This document shows positions 17,339 to 28,168 of a stretch of 64,000 nt of DNA, one piece after another (position 1 is the first letter of the stretch; every line of letters starts with the position of its first letter). Origin of the DNA: Scleromatobacter sp038243995 (GTDB lineage: Bacteria; Pseudomonadota; Gammaproteobacteria; Burkholderiales; Burkholderiaceae_C); contig JBBRTV010000018.1 in assembly GCA_038243995.1 (NCBI GenBank), positions 52,599 through 116,598 of the forward strand, in the 5' to 3' direction. The notes below the pieces were generated by a model. That model ran no database searches. It was given only the letters and a program-made list of their open reading frames with translations, and was not told the origin of the DNA. The translations under genes and the position numbers were made by a program.

Positions 17339-18604
17339 TCAGGCGCGCGAGAGGTCCATGGCGGGGCCGGTGAACCCCGGGAACAGATCCGCGATCCGTT
17401 CGTCGGGCAGCCCGAGTTGCCGCTCGCAGACACCCGCCAGCACCTGACGGAAATCGGTCGTCACCGCGAGGTCGCGTCCCTCGTAGAGCGACGACGCGTC
17501 GAGTCCGGGCCAGCGCCCGTGCATCCGGCCGCCGGCGATGCCGCCGCCCAGCACCCACATCGCGTTGCCGTGACCGTGGTCGGTGCCGCCGGTGCCGTTC
17601 TGACGCAGGGTGCGGCCGAACTCCGAGACCACGATGATCGTCGTGTCGTCGAAGGTCGGGCCGAGGCCGGCGGCGAGTGCCGCCAGGCCCTGGCCGAGCG
17701 GGCCGAGCCGGCCAGCGAGCTGGCCCGTGGCGCCGCCCTGGTTGGCGTGCGTATCCCAGCCGCCGAGGGCCATGAAGGCGATCTGCACGTTCGGGTCGCG
17801 TCGTATCAGCGTGGCCAGGCGCGCAGCGTCGGCGGGAAAGCCGTTGGGCAGCGGAGCGCCGTTGTCGGCCTCCTTCTGCTCGCGCGCCATGCGGGCCGGA
17901 TCCATCGCGTCGACGACTTCGTGGCGCGCCGACTGCGACTCGCGGTAGGCCCGGCCCATCGCGTCGTCGCCCCCATAAAGCGCATCGAAGGCCTTGCTCA
18001 CCCGCGGGCGGTCGAGCAATGTCGGCTTGGTGCTGCCGTTGCCCGTCGCGATGTTGGCCACCGGATTGCGACCGGCCCAGATGCGGGGCAGCACCGCGCC
18101 GATGCTCACCCCGCGCGTCGCTACGCTGCGGGCCGCGGGCGGCGGGGGCAGGATGCCCAGCAGGCGGTTCAACCAGCCGTCGGGCGTGTCCTTGCGGCCC
18201 GGCGTGGCCGATTCCATGTAGTCTTGCGCGTCGAAGTGCGAACGCGTCGGATCGGGCGAGCCCGACGCGTGGACGAAGGCGAGCCTGCCCGATTGCCACA
18301 GCGGCATCAGCACGCCCAGCGCGGGATGGAGGCCGAACTGGCGATCGAGGTCGATCACGCCGCCGCTCTCGCCCGGGCGCGCGAGAGCGATCGACGAGCG
18401 GGCCTGGTAGTACGCGTTGTCGCCATGTGGCACGAGGATGCTGAGGCCGTCGACGGCGCCGCGCAGGAACACGACGATGAGGCGGCGATTGCCCGGGAGT
18501 TGCGCGTTCGGGGCTTGCGCCGAGGCGGCCCACGCGGCGCGGCCGATCGGGGCCCAGCCGAGACCGGCGGCCGCGGCGGCCTGGAGCAAGTGTCTGCGTT
18601 GCAT
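17339..18604 (-). CDS. DUF1501 secreted protein (sulfatase-like fold), Tat-type signal
   Basis: 421 residues. The N-terminus QRRHLLQAAAAAGLGWAP resembles a twin-arginine signal. The body has RLIVVFLRGAVDGLSILVPH and later IAFMALGGWDTHANQGG, TIIVVSEFGRTLRQNGTGGT and DHGHGNAMWVLGGGI, the hallmarks of DUF1501, a family related to alkaline phosphatase/sulfatase folds; the D, H and GT motifs are intact. The start is 20 bases after the DUF1800 stop. DUF1800/DUF1501 pairs are common in proteobacteria, have no agreed function and are probably a periplasmic or surface complex. Confidence 0.9.
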   Translation of the reverse strand: MQRRHLLQAAAAAGLGWAPIGRAAWAASAQAPNAQLPGNRRLIVVFLRGAVDGLSILVPHGDNAYYQARSSIALARPGESGGVIDLDRQFGLHPALGVLMPLWQSGRLAFVHASGSPDPTRSHFDAQDYMESATPGRKDTPDGWLNRLLGILPPPPAARSVATRGVSIGAVLPRIWAGRNPVANIATGNGSTKPTLLDRPRVSKAFDALYGGDDAMGRAYRESQSARHEVVDAMDPARMAREQKEADNGAPLPNGFPADAARLATLIRRDPNVQIAFMALGGWDTHANQGGATGQLAGRLGPLGQGLAALAAGLGPTFDDTTIIVVSEFGRTLRQNGTGGTDHGHGNAMWVLGGGIAGGRMHGRWPGLDASSLYEGRDLAVTTDFRQVLAGVCERQLGLPDERIADLFPGFTGPAMDLSRA

Positions 18605-18624
18605 GGTGCGTGTCTCCCGCGTCG

Positions 18625-20319
<1,695 letters not shown>

Positions 20320-20653
20320 GGTCGGCTCGGGCGAAGGGCGCGTCACCGCCCGGGTGGCTGTTCAACGACGGCCAGAAGGCGGATGTTGACAGCGCCGCGT
20401 TGCTGGAAGGCAAAGACGAGACGCGGGTTGGCTCGCGGCACCGGCGGCCGAGCGAAGGGGTCGGGCGGACGATAGTGCGACGGCGCGTGCACGATCGGCG
20501 CCCGTCATTTGCCCGGTTTCGCTGCTGTTCCTGTTCAAAGTCGGACGCGCGTCCCGTCCCCGGGAGTTTGCGTGTCCAATGGTCGAGCCGGGATTGCTTC
20601 ACCCCGTCCAGGGACGTGCCGGCCGCACCGCTCGCCGGCGCGCGAGCGCGCGC
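20320..20653. other. Intergenic stretch between DUF1800 and fliE, nothing recognised
   Basis: 334 bases separate the divergent-in-history blocks. Open frames here are GC-driven and lack ribosome sites. The start of the DUF1800 transcript should lie in it (minus strand), but no clear -35/-10 pair was found. Confidence 0.5.
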
Positions 20654-21010
20654 TCAGACCTGCATGTTCATGATGTCGGTGTAGGACTGCACCAGCCGGT
20701 TGCGCACCGACAGCGCCGCCTGGAAGCCGATCTGGGCCTTCTGCATCGTGACCATGGTCTGTTCGAGGCTCACGGTGGGGTTGTCCATCTGCAGCTCGTT
20801 CTGCATCCGGGTCGCCTCGTTCTGCGTGTCGCTGACGCCCTTGAGCGCGTTCGTCAACGCCGACCCGAAGTCCGCCTTGCCGACCCCCGCGCCACCGCTC
20901 GACCTGCCGGCGGCGGCTGCGCCGCCAGCGATCGGCGTGCCGTCGGTGCGCAATCCTGCACGGGCGACCGCCGAGGCGAAGTCGAAAGGTTTGAGCTTGA
21001 GGTCCATCAT
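20654..21010 (-). CDS. fliE: Flagellar hook-basal body protein FliE
   Basis: Joins the MS ring to the proximal rod and is needed to start rod export. 118 residues from ATG 21010. The C-terminal half is canonical: DFGSALTNALKGVSDTQNEA, then MDNPTVSLEQTMVTMQKAQI and SVRNRLVQSYTDIMNMQV. The N-terminal third is a glycine/alanine-rich linker, as is usual. It diverges from fliF across 303 bases, the same arrangement known in E. coli and Salmonella. Confidence 0.95.
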   Translation of the reverse strand: MMDLKLKPFDFASAVARAGLRTDGTPIAGGAAAAGRSSGGAGVGKADFGSALTNALKGVSDTQNEATRMQNELQMDNPTVSLEQTMVTMQKAQIGFQAALSVRNRLVQSYTDIMNMQV

Positions 21011-21115
21011 GGTGTGCTCCTGGCCGCCGGCGGCCGGGCGCCCCGCCGCGCCGGGCCGCAGCGGTGCGCGGCACGACGGCGGGCAGCGGGGCACGGGAGC
21101 AGGGGACGCAGGAGG

Positions 21116-21142
21116 GGCACGGCAGGCATGGACTGAACTTTA
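21116..21142 (-). promoter_or_regulatory. Putative sigma-28-like promoter for fliE
   Basis: Reading the minus strand: TAAAGTTC (21142-21135), 11 bases, GCCGTGCC (21123-21116). The -35 matches 7/8 and the -10 about 4/8 of the FliA consensus with exact spacing. It lies 106 bases before the fliE ATG. Confidence 0.45.
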
Positions 21143-21221
21143 GTGACCGCCCGGTGATTGGAAGACGGGATCTGCCGGACAAACGGCGGCCTTCTCGCAG
21201 CTTCGACGATACCCCCCAGGC

Positions 21222-21248
21222 TAAAGAATGCATCCATTGCGCCGAGGC
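21222..21248 (+). promoter_or_regulatory. Putative sigma-28-like promoter for fliF
   Basis: TAAAGAAT (21222-21229), 11 bases, GCCGAGGC (21241-21248), 66 bases before the fliF ATG. The -35 matches about 6/8 and the -10 5/8. It mirrors the fliE candidate on the other strand. Confidence 0.45.
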
Positions 21249-21313
21249 TGGGTCTGTTGCCTGCTCCGCGGCGCCGGAACCGAACAACAACCCCGGATAC
21301 CTCCCGCATCCTC

Positions 21314-22981
21314 ATGGAACAAGCTCTCGTCTCCGCCGTTCCGCTGGAAATCGCCTCCGGCCCGCTCGCACGCCTGGCGGCGATGCCTGCCGGCGCCAGG
21401 ATGAAGCTGGGCGTCGGGGTGGCGGTGCTGGCGGCGCTGGTCGTCGCGCTCGGGCTGTGGAGTTCCCAGGGCGACTACCGCGTGTTGTTCGCCAACCTGC
21501 CCGACAAGGAAGGCGGCGCCGTCGTCGCGCAGCTGGCCACGATGCAGATCCCCTATCGCTTCGCCGAGGGCGGCACGGCGATCCTGGTGCCGGCCGACAA
21601 GGTCAACGAAGTGCGCCTGAAGCTGGCCTCGGCCGGCCTGCCCAAGTCGAGCGTCGTCGGCTTCGAGCTGATGGACAACGCCAAGTTCGGCCAGACCCAG
21701 ACGCAGGAGCGCGTCAATCTCCAGCGCGCCCTCGAAGGCGAACTCACGCGCACCATCGGCTCGATCGATGCGGTGGAATCGGCCCGCGTCCACCTCGCGC
21801 TGCCGAACCAGAACGGCTTCTTCCGCGAACAGCAAAAGCCCAGCGCCTCGGTCGTGCTGATGCTGCGCGGCGGCCGCACGCTGGACCGGGCGCAACTGGC
21901 CGGCATCGTCCACCTCGTCGCCTCCAGCGTCCCCGAGCTGGCGACCAAGGACGTCAGCGTGCTCGACCAGACCGGGGCGTTGCTGACCCAGTCGGACGAC
22001 CGCAATGTCCAGGGTCTCGACCCGAGCCAGCTGCAATACGTCAACCAGATGGAGACGGGCTACGCCAAGCGCATCCAGGAGCTGCTCGAGCCCGTCGTCG
22101 GCCGCGAAAACCTGCGCGCCACGGTCACGGCCGACATCGACTTCTCGCAGAGCGAAGCCACCTCCGAACAGTTCAAGCCGAACCAGGGCGACCCCAAGGA
22201 CGCGACCGTCCGCAGCCAGCAGCTGTCCGACGCGGGCGGCAGCGCCGGCGCCACGCCCTCGGGCGTTCCCGGCGCGACGACCAACCAGCCGCCCGTGCCG
22301 GCCACGGCGCCGATCAATGGCGCATCGGCTCCGCTGCAGGCTGCGCAGGGGGGCACCGCCGGGGCCGGCGGCCATCGCGATACCGTCACCAACTTCGAGG
22401 TCGACCGCACCGTGCGCGTGACCCGCAACGCCACCGGGCTGGTACGTCACCTGAACGCCGCCGTCGTCGTGAACCACCGGGTCTCGGTCGACGCCAAAGG
22501 CAAGACCACCAGCACGGCGCTGACGCAGGAAGAACTCGACAAGCTGACGGCGCTCGTCCAGGAAGCGATCGGCTTCGACAAGCAGCGCGGCGACTCGGTC
22601 AAGGTCATCAACGCGCCGTTCAGGGTCGAGGCGCAGACCAAGGAAGAAGAACTGCCGATCTGGAAGCAGCGCTGGCTGCTCGACCTGCTGCGCGCCGGCG
22701 GTGTCCCCGCGGCGCTGACGCTGGTCGCCCTCGCGGTGCTGTTCGGACTCGTGCGCCCGGCGGTGCTGTTCGCGCTCGCCAAGCCCGAAGTCGAGAAGGG
22801 CCAGCAGCTCGACGCCGTCGTCGCGGATGCGGACGAGCTCCCGCTGGACGCGCTCCCCGAGCTCCTCGAGGCACCGCAGATGGCCAGGAAGATCGAGAAC
22901 GCGCGCCAGCTCGCCAAGGACAACCCGACCGCCGTCGCCAATATCGTGCGCGACTGGGTCAACGGCGAATCCGCCACGTGA
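21314..22981 (+). CDS. fliF: Flagellar MS-ring protein FliF
   Basis: Forms the inner-membrane MS ring. 555 residues from ATG 21314, with two membrane helices (~residues 31-50, VGVAVLAALVVALGLW; ~460-485, ALTLVALAVLFGLVRPAVLF). Between them lie the ring-building motifs, including GDYRVLFANLPDKEGGAVV and NVQGLDPSQLQYVNQMETG. The middle has a disordered G/A/P-rich loop (~310-350). The C-terminal cytoplasmic tail that binds FliG ends DNPTAVANIVRDWVNGES. First gene of the fliFGHIJK run. Confidence 0.96.
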   Translation: MEQALVSAVPLEIASGPLARLAAMPAGARMKLGVGVAVLAALVVALGLWSSQGDYRVLFANLPDKEGGAVVAQLATMQIPYRFAEGGTAILVPADKVNEVRLKLASAGLPKSSVVGFELMDNAKFGQTQTQERVNLQRALEGELTRTIGSIDAVESARVHLALPNQNGFFREQQKPSASVVLMLRGGRTLDRAQLAGIVHLVASSVPELATKDVSVLDQTGALLTQSDDRNVQGLDPSQLQYVNQMETGYAKRIQELLEPVVGRENLRATVTADIDFSQSEATSEQFKPNQGDPKDATVRSQQLSDAGGSAGATPSGVPGATTNQPPVPATAPINGASAPLQAAQGGTAGAGGHRDTVTNFEVDRTVRVTRNATGLVRHLNAAVVVNHRVSVDAKGKTTSTALTQEELDKLTALVQEAIGFDKQRGDSVKVINAPFRVEAQTKEEELPIWKQRWLLDLLRAGGVPAALTLVALAVLFGLVRPAVLFALAKPEVEKGQQLDAVVADADELPLDALPELLEAPQMARKIENARQLAKDNPTAVANIVRDWVNGESAT

Positions 22982-23005
22982 ACCGCCGACCGAGATCCCC
23001 GAGAC

Positions 23006-24016
23006 ATGCCCGCTGCCAACAAAGATGACCAGGGCGTCGAAGACGCCGCGATCCTGCTGATGTCCCTCGGCGAGGAGGAAGCCGCGAACGTCTTCAAGCA
23101 CCTCGCGCCCAAGGAAGTGCAGCGCCTGGGCGAGACGATCGCCCGCATGAAGTCGATCACGCGCGAGCGCATGGACGGCGTGCTCGACCGCTTCGGCGCC
23201 GTCGCACAGTCGCAGCACGTGCTGGTGCAGGACACCGATGAATACGTCAAGGCCGTGCTGCGCAAGGCGCTCGGCGAAGACAAGGCCAACCTGCTGATCG
23301 ACCGCATCCTGCAGGGCAGCGACGTCACCGGCATCGAAAGCCTCAAGTGGATGGACGCGAGCTCGGTCGCCGAGCTGTTGCGCAACGAACACCCGCAGAT
23401 CGTCGCCGCCATCCTCGTCCACCTGGACTTCGACCAGTCGTCGTCGGTGCTGAAGTCGTTCACCGAGCGCCAGCGCAACGAAGTGCTGATCCGCATCGCG
23501 ACGCTCGACGGCATCCAGCCGTCGGCGCTGAAGGATCTCAACGAAGTGATGAGCAAGGTGCTCGCCGGCGGCGAGAAGCTGAAGAAGGCATCGCTGGGCG
23601 GCGTGAAGACGGCGGCGGAGATCATCAACCTGATGGGTTCGTCCGTCGAGACCTCGGCGCTCGACTACATCCGCGAAGCGGACAACGAGCTGGCGCAGAA
23701 GATCATGGACAACATGTTCACGTTCGACGACCTGGGCAAGCTCGACGACAAGGGCTTCCAGTCGCTGCTCAAGGAAGTCCAGAGCGAGTCGCTCATCATC
23801 GCGCTCAAGGGCGCCGCGCCGGAGCTGCGCGAGAAGATCTTCCGCAACATGTCCAGCCGCGCCGCCGAGACGCTGCGCGAGGATCTGGATTCGCGCGGGC
23901 CGGTGCGCGTTTCGGAAGTGGAGTCCGAACAGAAGGAAATGTTGAAGATCGTGCGCCGCCTGGTCGACGAAGGCCAGATCGTCCTCGCCAGCGGAGGCGC
24001 CGATGACTTCCTCTAA
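23006..24016 (+). CDS. fliG: Flagellar motor switch protein FliG
   Basis: C-ring rotor protein that takes torque from the stator. 336 residues, the usual length. It has AAILLMSLGEEEAANVFKHL (N domain, FliF binding), EHPQIVAAILVHLD (the EHPQ motif of the middle domain, FliM binding) and a C-terminal torque helix with DDLGKLDDKGFQSLLKEVQ and the charged run FRNMSSRAAETLREDLD. It lies 24 bases after fliF and overlaps fliH by 14 bases. Confidence 0.97.
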   Translation: MPAANKDDQGVEDAAILLMSLGEEEAANVFKHLAPKEVQRLGETIARMKSITRERMDGVLDRFGAVAQSQHVLVQDTDEYVKAVLRKALGEDKANLLIDRILQGSDVTGIESLKWMDASSVAELLRNEHPQIVAAILVHLDFDQSSSVLKSFTERQRNEVLIRIATLDGIQPSALKDLNEVMSKVLAGGEKLKKASLGGVKTAAEIINLMGSSVETSALDYIREADNELAQKIMDNMFTFDDLGKLDDKGFQSLLKEVQSESLIIALKGAAPELREKIFRNMSSRAAETLREDLDSRGPVRVSEVESEQKEMLKIVRRLVDEGQIVLASGGADDFL

Positions 24017-24791
24017 GTCGCGGCTGCACGACAAGGATTTCGGCACCAGCGCGCCGGTGCCGAACGGCCGCGTGCCGCAATCGCGCTTCATCCCGCGCGA
24101 GGAACTCGAGACCTTTGCCGCCTGGCGGCCGGGCTCGTTCGGCGGTGCCGCGTCCGCGTCGCCGCATCCGGCCGAGCGTCCGGAGATGAAGCAGCACGCG
24201 GCGCCGCCGCCGCCGCCCGCGCCGCCGACCGAGGCCGAGTGGATGGAAACCGTGCACCATGCCCGCGATGCCGGCTACCAGGACGGCTACCGCGACGGCC
24301 AGGTGGCGCTCGAGGCCTTCAAGGAAAGCTTCGCGCGCCAGATGGCCGCGCAGTTCGGCCAGATGCTCGCCGGGCTCGACGACCAGTGGAACGGCCTCGA
24401 GCAAGAGATGGCGCTCGCCGTCACGCGCACCGCCGTGCAGCTCGCGCGCCAGGTCGTGCGCCACGAACTCGATACGCGGCCGGAGATCGTCGCCAAGGTC
24501 GCGCAGGAAGCGGTGGGCGCGATCGTGCTGTCCGCGCGCCACCTGCGCGTGCGCCTGCATCCGGCCGATCATCAACACGTCGCCGAAGGCGCCGGGGAGG
24601 CGCTGAAGGCGCGCGACGCCCGCCTTGTCTCCGACCCGACGGTCGAGCCGGGCGGCTGCATCGTCGACTCCGACCTCGGCCAGGTCGACGCCCGCATCGG
24701 CACCCGCTGGGCCGCCGCCGCGGCCGTCTACGGCCGCAACGACACCTGGGACGCGCCGGATATCGAGGCGTTGATGGGCGGCGCCCAGTGA
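24003..24791 (+). CDS. fliH: Flagellar export ATPase regulator FliH
   Basis: Peripheral stalk of the export ATPase. It restrains FliI and docks it at the C ring. 262 residues. A proline-rich N-terminal third (APPPPPAPPTEAEW) is followed by GYQDGYRDGQVALEAF with small-residue spacing and a C-terminal FliI-binding domain (LARQVVRHELDTRPEIV, VRLHPADHQHV, DPTVEPGGCIVDSDLGQVDA). It overlaps fliG at its start, and its TGA overlaps the GTG of fliI. Confidence 0.93.
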   Translation: MTSSKSRLHDKDFGTSAPVPNGRVPQSRFIPREELETFAAWRPGSFGGAASASPHPAERPEMKQHAAPPPPPAPPTEAEWMETVHHARDAGYQDGYRDGQVALEAFKESFARQMAAQFGQMLAGLDDQWNGLEQEMALAVTRTAVQLARQVVRHELDTRPEIVAKVAQEAVGAIVLSARHLRVRLHPADHQHVAEGAGEALKARDARLVSDPTVEPGGCIVDSDLGQVDARIGTRWAAAAAVYGRNDTWDAPDIEALMGGAQ

Positions 24792-26203
24792 GCGCCCCCC
24801 TTGAACTTCCGGAGCGCAAGGCGCGCTGGGATCGCTACCTCGCCGACATCGAGAACTACGCCTCCGTGCCCCAGCCGCTGGAGATGCAGGGAACGCTGGT
24901 GCGCGTCACCGGCCTCGTGCTCGAAGCCGCAGGGGTGCGCGTGCCCGTGGGGGCGGTGTGCGACGTGAGCGCCGGCAACGAGCCGCCCGTCTCCGCGGAA
25001 GTGGTCGGATTCGACGGCGACCGCGCTTTCCTGATGCCGACCGGCGAACTGCATGGCCTGGCCAGCGGCGCCCGCGTGATGCCGCGCGCCGTGCCGCACC
25101 TGCCGCCGCGCTTCGGCGTCGAGAACCATCCGTGGCGCCGCAGCGAAGACCGCGGCCTGCACCTGCCGATGGGCGAGGGCCTGCTGGGTCGCGTCGTCGA
25201 CGCGCACGGCCGGCCGCTCGATCGCGGCGGCCCGATCCGCGACGTGCGCGACGAACCGATGGTGCGCCGCTCGATCAACGCGATGGAGCGCGACCCGGTG
25301 CGCCAGCCGCTGGACACTGGCGTGCGGGCGATCAACGCGATGCTCACCGTCGGCCGCGGCCAGCGTATCGGCCTGTTCGCCGGCACGGGCGTCGGCAAGT
25401 CCGTGCTGATGGGCATGATGGCGCGCTACACGCAGGCCGACGTGATCGTCGTCGGGCTGATCGGCGAGCGCGGCCGCGAAGTGAAGGAATTCATCGAAGA
25501 CATCCTCGGCGAAGACGGCCTCAAGCGCTCCGTCGTCGTCGCCGCGCCGGCCGACGCGCCGCCGTTGGTGCGCATGCAGGGCGCCAACTACGCCACCGCG
25601 GTGGCCGAACATTTCCGCGACCGCGGCCAGCACGTGCTGCTGCTGATGGATTCGCTGACCCGCTTCGCGATGGCGCAGCGCGAGATCGCCCTGGCGATCG
25701 GCGAGCCGCCGGCCACGCGCGGCTATCCGCCGAGCTGCTTCGCCAAGCTGCCGCAACTCGTCGAGCGCTCCGGCAACGCCGGGCCCGGCGGCGGTTCGAT
25801 CACCGCGTTCTACACCGTGCTGACCGAAGGCGACGATCCGCAGGATCCGATCGCCGACGCCGCGCGCGGGATCCTCGACGGCCACATCGTGCTGTCGCGC
25901 GAACTTGCCGAGGCGGGCCATTTCCCGGCGATCGACGTCGAGAAGTCGATCTCGCGCGTGATGACCAGCGTCGCGCCGCGTGACCACCTCGCCGCCGCAC
26001 GCGTGGCCCGCCAGGCGCTGTCGCGCGTGACGAAGGCGCGCGACCTGATCCAGCTCGGCGCCTACACGCCGGGCGCCGATCCCGAGCTCGACGCCGCCGT
26101 CAAGATGAGCCCGAAGCTGACCGCCCTCCTGCAGCAGGACATGCACGAGCGCGCGTCGATGGCCGAGAGCCGGCACGCGTTGAACAAGGCCATCACGCTT
26201 TGA
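24788..26203 (+). CDS. fliI: Flagellum-specific export ATPase FliI
   Basis: ATPase of the type III export machine. GTG 24788 overlaps the fliH stop and gives 471 residues, the usual size. It has a Walker A, FAGTGVGKS, around residue 204, then VIVVGLIGERGREVKEF, Walker B HVLLLMDSLTRFAMAQREI, and PPSCFAKLPQLVERSGNAG. The order and spacing match F1-ATPase beta-like flagellar ATPases. The N-terminal ~25 residues should carry the FliH-binding helix. Confidence 0.97.
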   Translation: MSAPLELPERKARWDRYLADIENYASVPQPLEMQGTLVRVTGLVLEAAGVRVPVGAVCDVSAGNEPPVSAEVVGFDGDRAFLMPTGELHGLASGARVMPRAVPHLPPRFGVENHPWRRSEDRGLHLPMGEGLLGRVVDAHGRPLDRGGPIRDVRDEPMVRRSINAMERDPVRQPLDTGVRAINAMLTVGRGQRIGLFAGTGVGKSVLMGMMARYTQADVIVVGLIGERGREVKEFIEDILGEDGLKRSVVVAAPADAPPLVRMQGANYATAVAEHFRDRGQHVLLLMDSLTRFAMAQREIALAIGEPPATRGYPPSCFAKLPQLVERSGNAGPGGGSITAFYTVLTEGDDPQDPIADAARGILDGHIVLSRELAEAGHFPAIDVEKSISRVMTSVAPRDHLAAARVARQALSRVTKARDLIQLGAYTPGADPELDAAVKMSPKLTALLQQDMHERASMAESRHALNKAITL

Positions 26204-26238
26204 ACGACCCGACGACCTGAACCCGGCGCAAGGATCAC

Positions 26239-26694
26239 ATGAAACGTCTCCAGCTCCTGCAACTGCTGCTCGAACGCGAACAAGGTCGCCGCGACGAGGC
26301 CCAGGCCGCGCTGGGCGCCGCCGCGAACAATGCGCAGGCCCAGCAGGCGCAGGCCGAGGGCCTGGTCACCTATCGCGCTGACTACTGCAAGAAGTGGTCG
26401 GCGCAGTTCCAGCAATCGGTGCAGATGGAGATCTTGCGCTGCTATCAAGGTTTCATCGCGCGCCTGGACCAGGCGGTGACGCAGCAGCAGGCCGTCGTCG
26501 CGCACGCGCTGCGCGGGGTCGAGGCGGCGAAGCAGCGCCTGATCGAGAAGGAAATCCGCGTCGCCACCGTCGAGCGGTTGATCAAGCGGCGGCAGGAGCT
26601 GCTCGCCCGCGTGCAGGACAGGCGCGACCAGAAGAACCTCGATGAGCTGGCGCAGCGCGGCTCGCGCTCCCGCGACCTCGTCGGCATGGCCTGA
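26239..26694 (+). CDS. fliJ: Flagellar FliJ protein
   Basis: Coiled-coil stalk that couples FliI to the export gate, similar to the F1 gamma subunit. 151 residues, mostly charged heptads (LLQLLLEREQGRRDEAQAAL, then LDQAVTQQQAVVAHALRGVE and ERLIKRRQELLARVQDRRDQ). It lies 35 bases after fliI and 69 before fliK. The sequence is poorly conserved in general; the length, coiled coil and position make the call. Confidence 0.9.
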   Translation: MKRLQLLQLLLEREQGRRDEAQAALGAAANNAQAQQAQAEGLVTYRADYCKKWSAQFQQSVQMEILRCYQGFIARLDQAVTQQQAVVAHALRGVEAAKQRLIEKEIRVATVERLIKRRQELLARVQDRRDQKNLDELAQRGSRSRDLVGMA

Positions 26695-26763
26695 GAAGCT
26701 GACGCCGACGCGCCCGCCAGCCCCGTTTCCCGCATACCCATCAAGGACTCGCAGAGCGACACC

Positions 26764-27909
26764 ATGGCACTGAACCCGAGCACCCCGGCCCACGCGGCCG
26801 CTTCCCATTCGGCCGCCAGCGCCCTCTCCGGCGTGCGCACGAACGCCAGGTCGCGCCTGGCAGCGGGCGACGACGACGGCGGCGGCTTCGCCGCCGAGCT
26901 TATGCGCGCGCAGCCCGCACCGCATGACGATGCGAAGCCGTCGGACGCGACGTCGTCCGACGCTGCGGACAAGCCGGCGGCCAAGGACGCCGAGGACGCG
27001 AAGACCCCCGCCGCCACGCCGCCGGCGACCGACCCGAACGCCGTGCCGCCGTGGGCGCAGGCGCTCGCGCCCGCGCCCGCGACGACCACGCTGGCGGCCC
27101 AGGGCGGCATGCCCGGCGGCACCGAACTCGCCGGCGGTCCGCTGGCAGCGCTGCGCAAGGGCGCCGCCGCCAGGGGCGGCAAGGACGACGCCCTGCCCGG
27201 CGCAGGCAAGGACGCGGCGCTCGCCGGCAAGGCCTCCCAGGCTGCCGATCCAACCGCCGCGCTCGCCGCGGCGGCCGGCGCCGACAACGCCGCGACCGGC
27301 ACGCGCGACAGCATGGCGGCGCTGCTGCCGCAGGCCGATCCGGTGGCGGTGCAGGCCGGCGCGATCGGCGCGTCGCCGAATGCGCTGCTCGACACGAAGT
27401 CCGCCGTCGAGCAAGCCGCCGCGAGCGCCCCGGCGCAGGCCGCGCTGCCGATGTCGCCCCAGAGCCCGGCGTTCGCGCCCGCGCTCGGGCAGCAGATCGA
27501 AGTCTGGATGCGCGACGGCATCGGCCATGCGGAGGTGCAGCTGACCCCGCAGGATCTCGGCCCGATCCGCGTCCGGATCGCCGTCGACGGCGCGCAGACG
27601 CGCGTCGAGATGAGCGCCGACGTCGCGTCGACGCGCGATGCGCTGCAACAGGCGCTGCCCCAACTCTCCGATTCGCTGAGCCAGGTCGGCTTGAGCCTGA
27701 CCGGCGGCGGCGTCTCCGACCAGTCGACCGCGCAATCGCAGGCGCAGGCCCAGGCGGGCGCCGACGGCGGCTTCGGCGGCTCGGGTGGCCGCCCGGGCGG
27801 CGGCGCGCGCACCCGCGGGGACGCGGGCGACGGCGGCGCGGATCCCGCGGTCGCGAGTGCCGCGCGGCAGGCGGCGCAGCGGCGCGGCCTGCTGGACATG
27901 TACGCCTGA
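26764..27909 (+). CDS. fliK: Flagellar hook-length control protein FliK
   Basis: Secreted ruler that switches export from hook to filament subunits. 381 residues. The N-terminal two thirds is A/P/D/K-rich and low complexity, as usual. The conserved C-terminal domain (~residues 240-325) has LGQQIEVWMRDGIGHAEVQL followed by LTPQDLGPIRVRIAVDGAQT, the FliK C core. The tail is a glycine-rich segment. The 259-base gap to fliL has no gene and may hold the next promoter. Confidence 0.93.
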   Translation: MALNPSTPAHAAASHSAASALSGVRTNARSRLAAGDDDGGGFAAELMRAQPAPHDDAKPSDATSSDAADKPAAKDAEDAKTPAATPPATDPNAVPPWAQALAPAPATTTLAAQGGMPGGTELAGGPLAALRKGAAARGGKDDALPGAGKDAALAGKASQAADPTAALAAAAGADNAATGTRDSMAALLPQADPVAVQAGAIGASPNALLDTKSAVEQAAASAPAQAALPMSPQSPAFAPALGQQIEVWMRDGIGHAEVQLTPQDLGPIRVRIAVDGAQTRVEMSADVASTRDALQQALPQLSDSLSQVGLSLTGGGVSDQSTAQSQAQAQAGADGGFGGSGGRPGGGARTRGDAGDGGADPAVASAARQAAQRRGLLDMYA

Positions 27910-28168
27910 CGGTTGGCACCGCGGGCGGCGGGCGCCGCTCCCGCCCGGCTCCACGCACGTGGCGCCGGGCCGCGTTCGTGGCGGCGCCTGACGGCCGCTG
28001 GCGGCCGCGAGGCGGCCGACGCGCCACCCGCGCCCGGCCGCGACGGTGGCGGGTGGTCTCGAAAACTGCCGCTTTTCGACTCATTCGATTGCGGCCCGAC
28101 TCTCAATAATCGACTTCAACGGTGCATGGTGTGTACGTGCATCCATCGAAATCCAAGGAGTCGTTTCC

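Noticed and set aside
21221..24091. Minus-strand open frame of 956 codons opposite fliF and fliG
   Set aside because: It mirrors the fliF/fliG coding frames, has no domain pattern or ribosome site and is explained by GC-rich third positions on the other strand.
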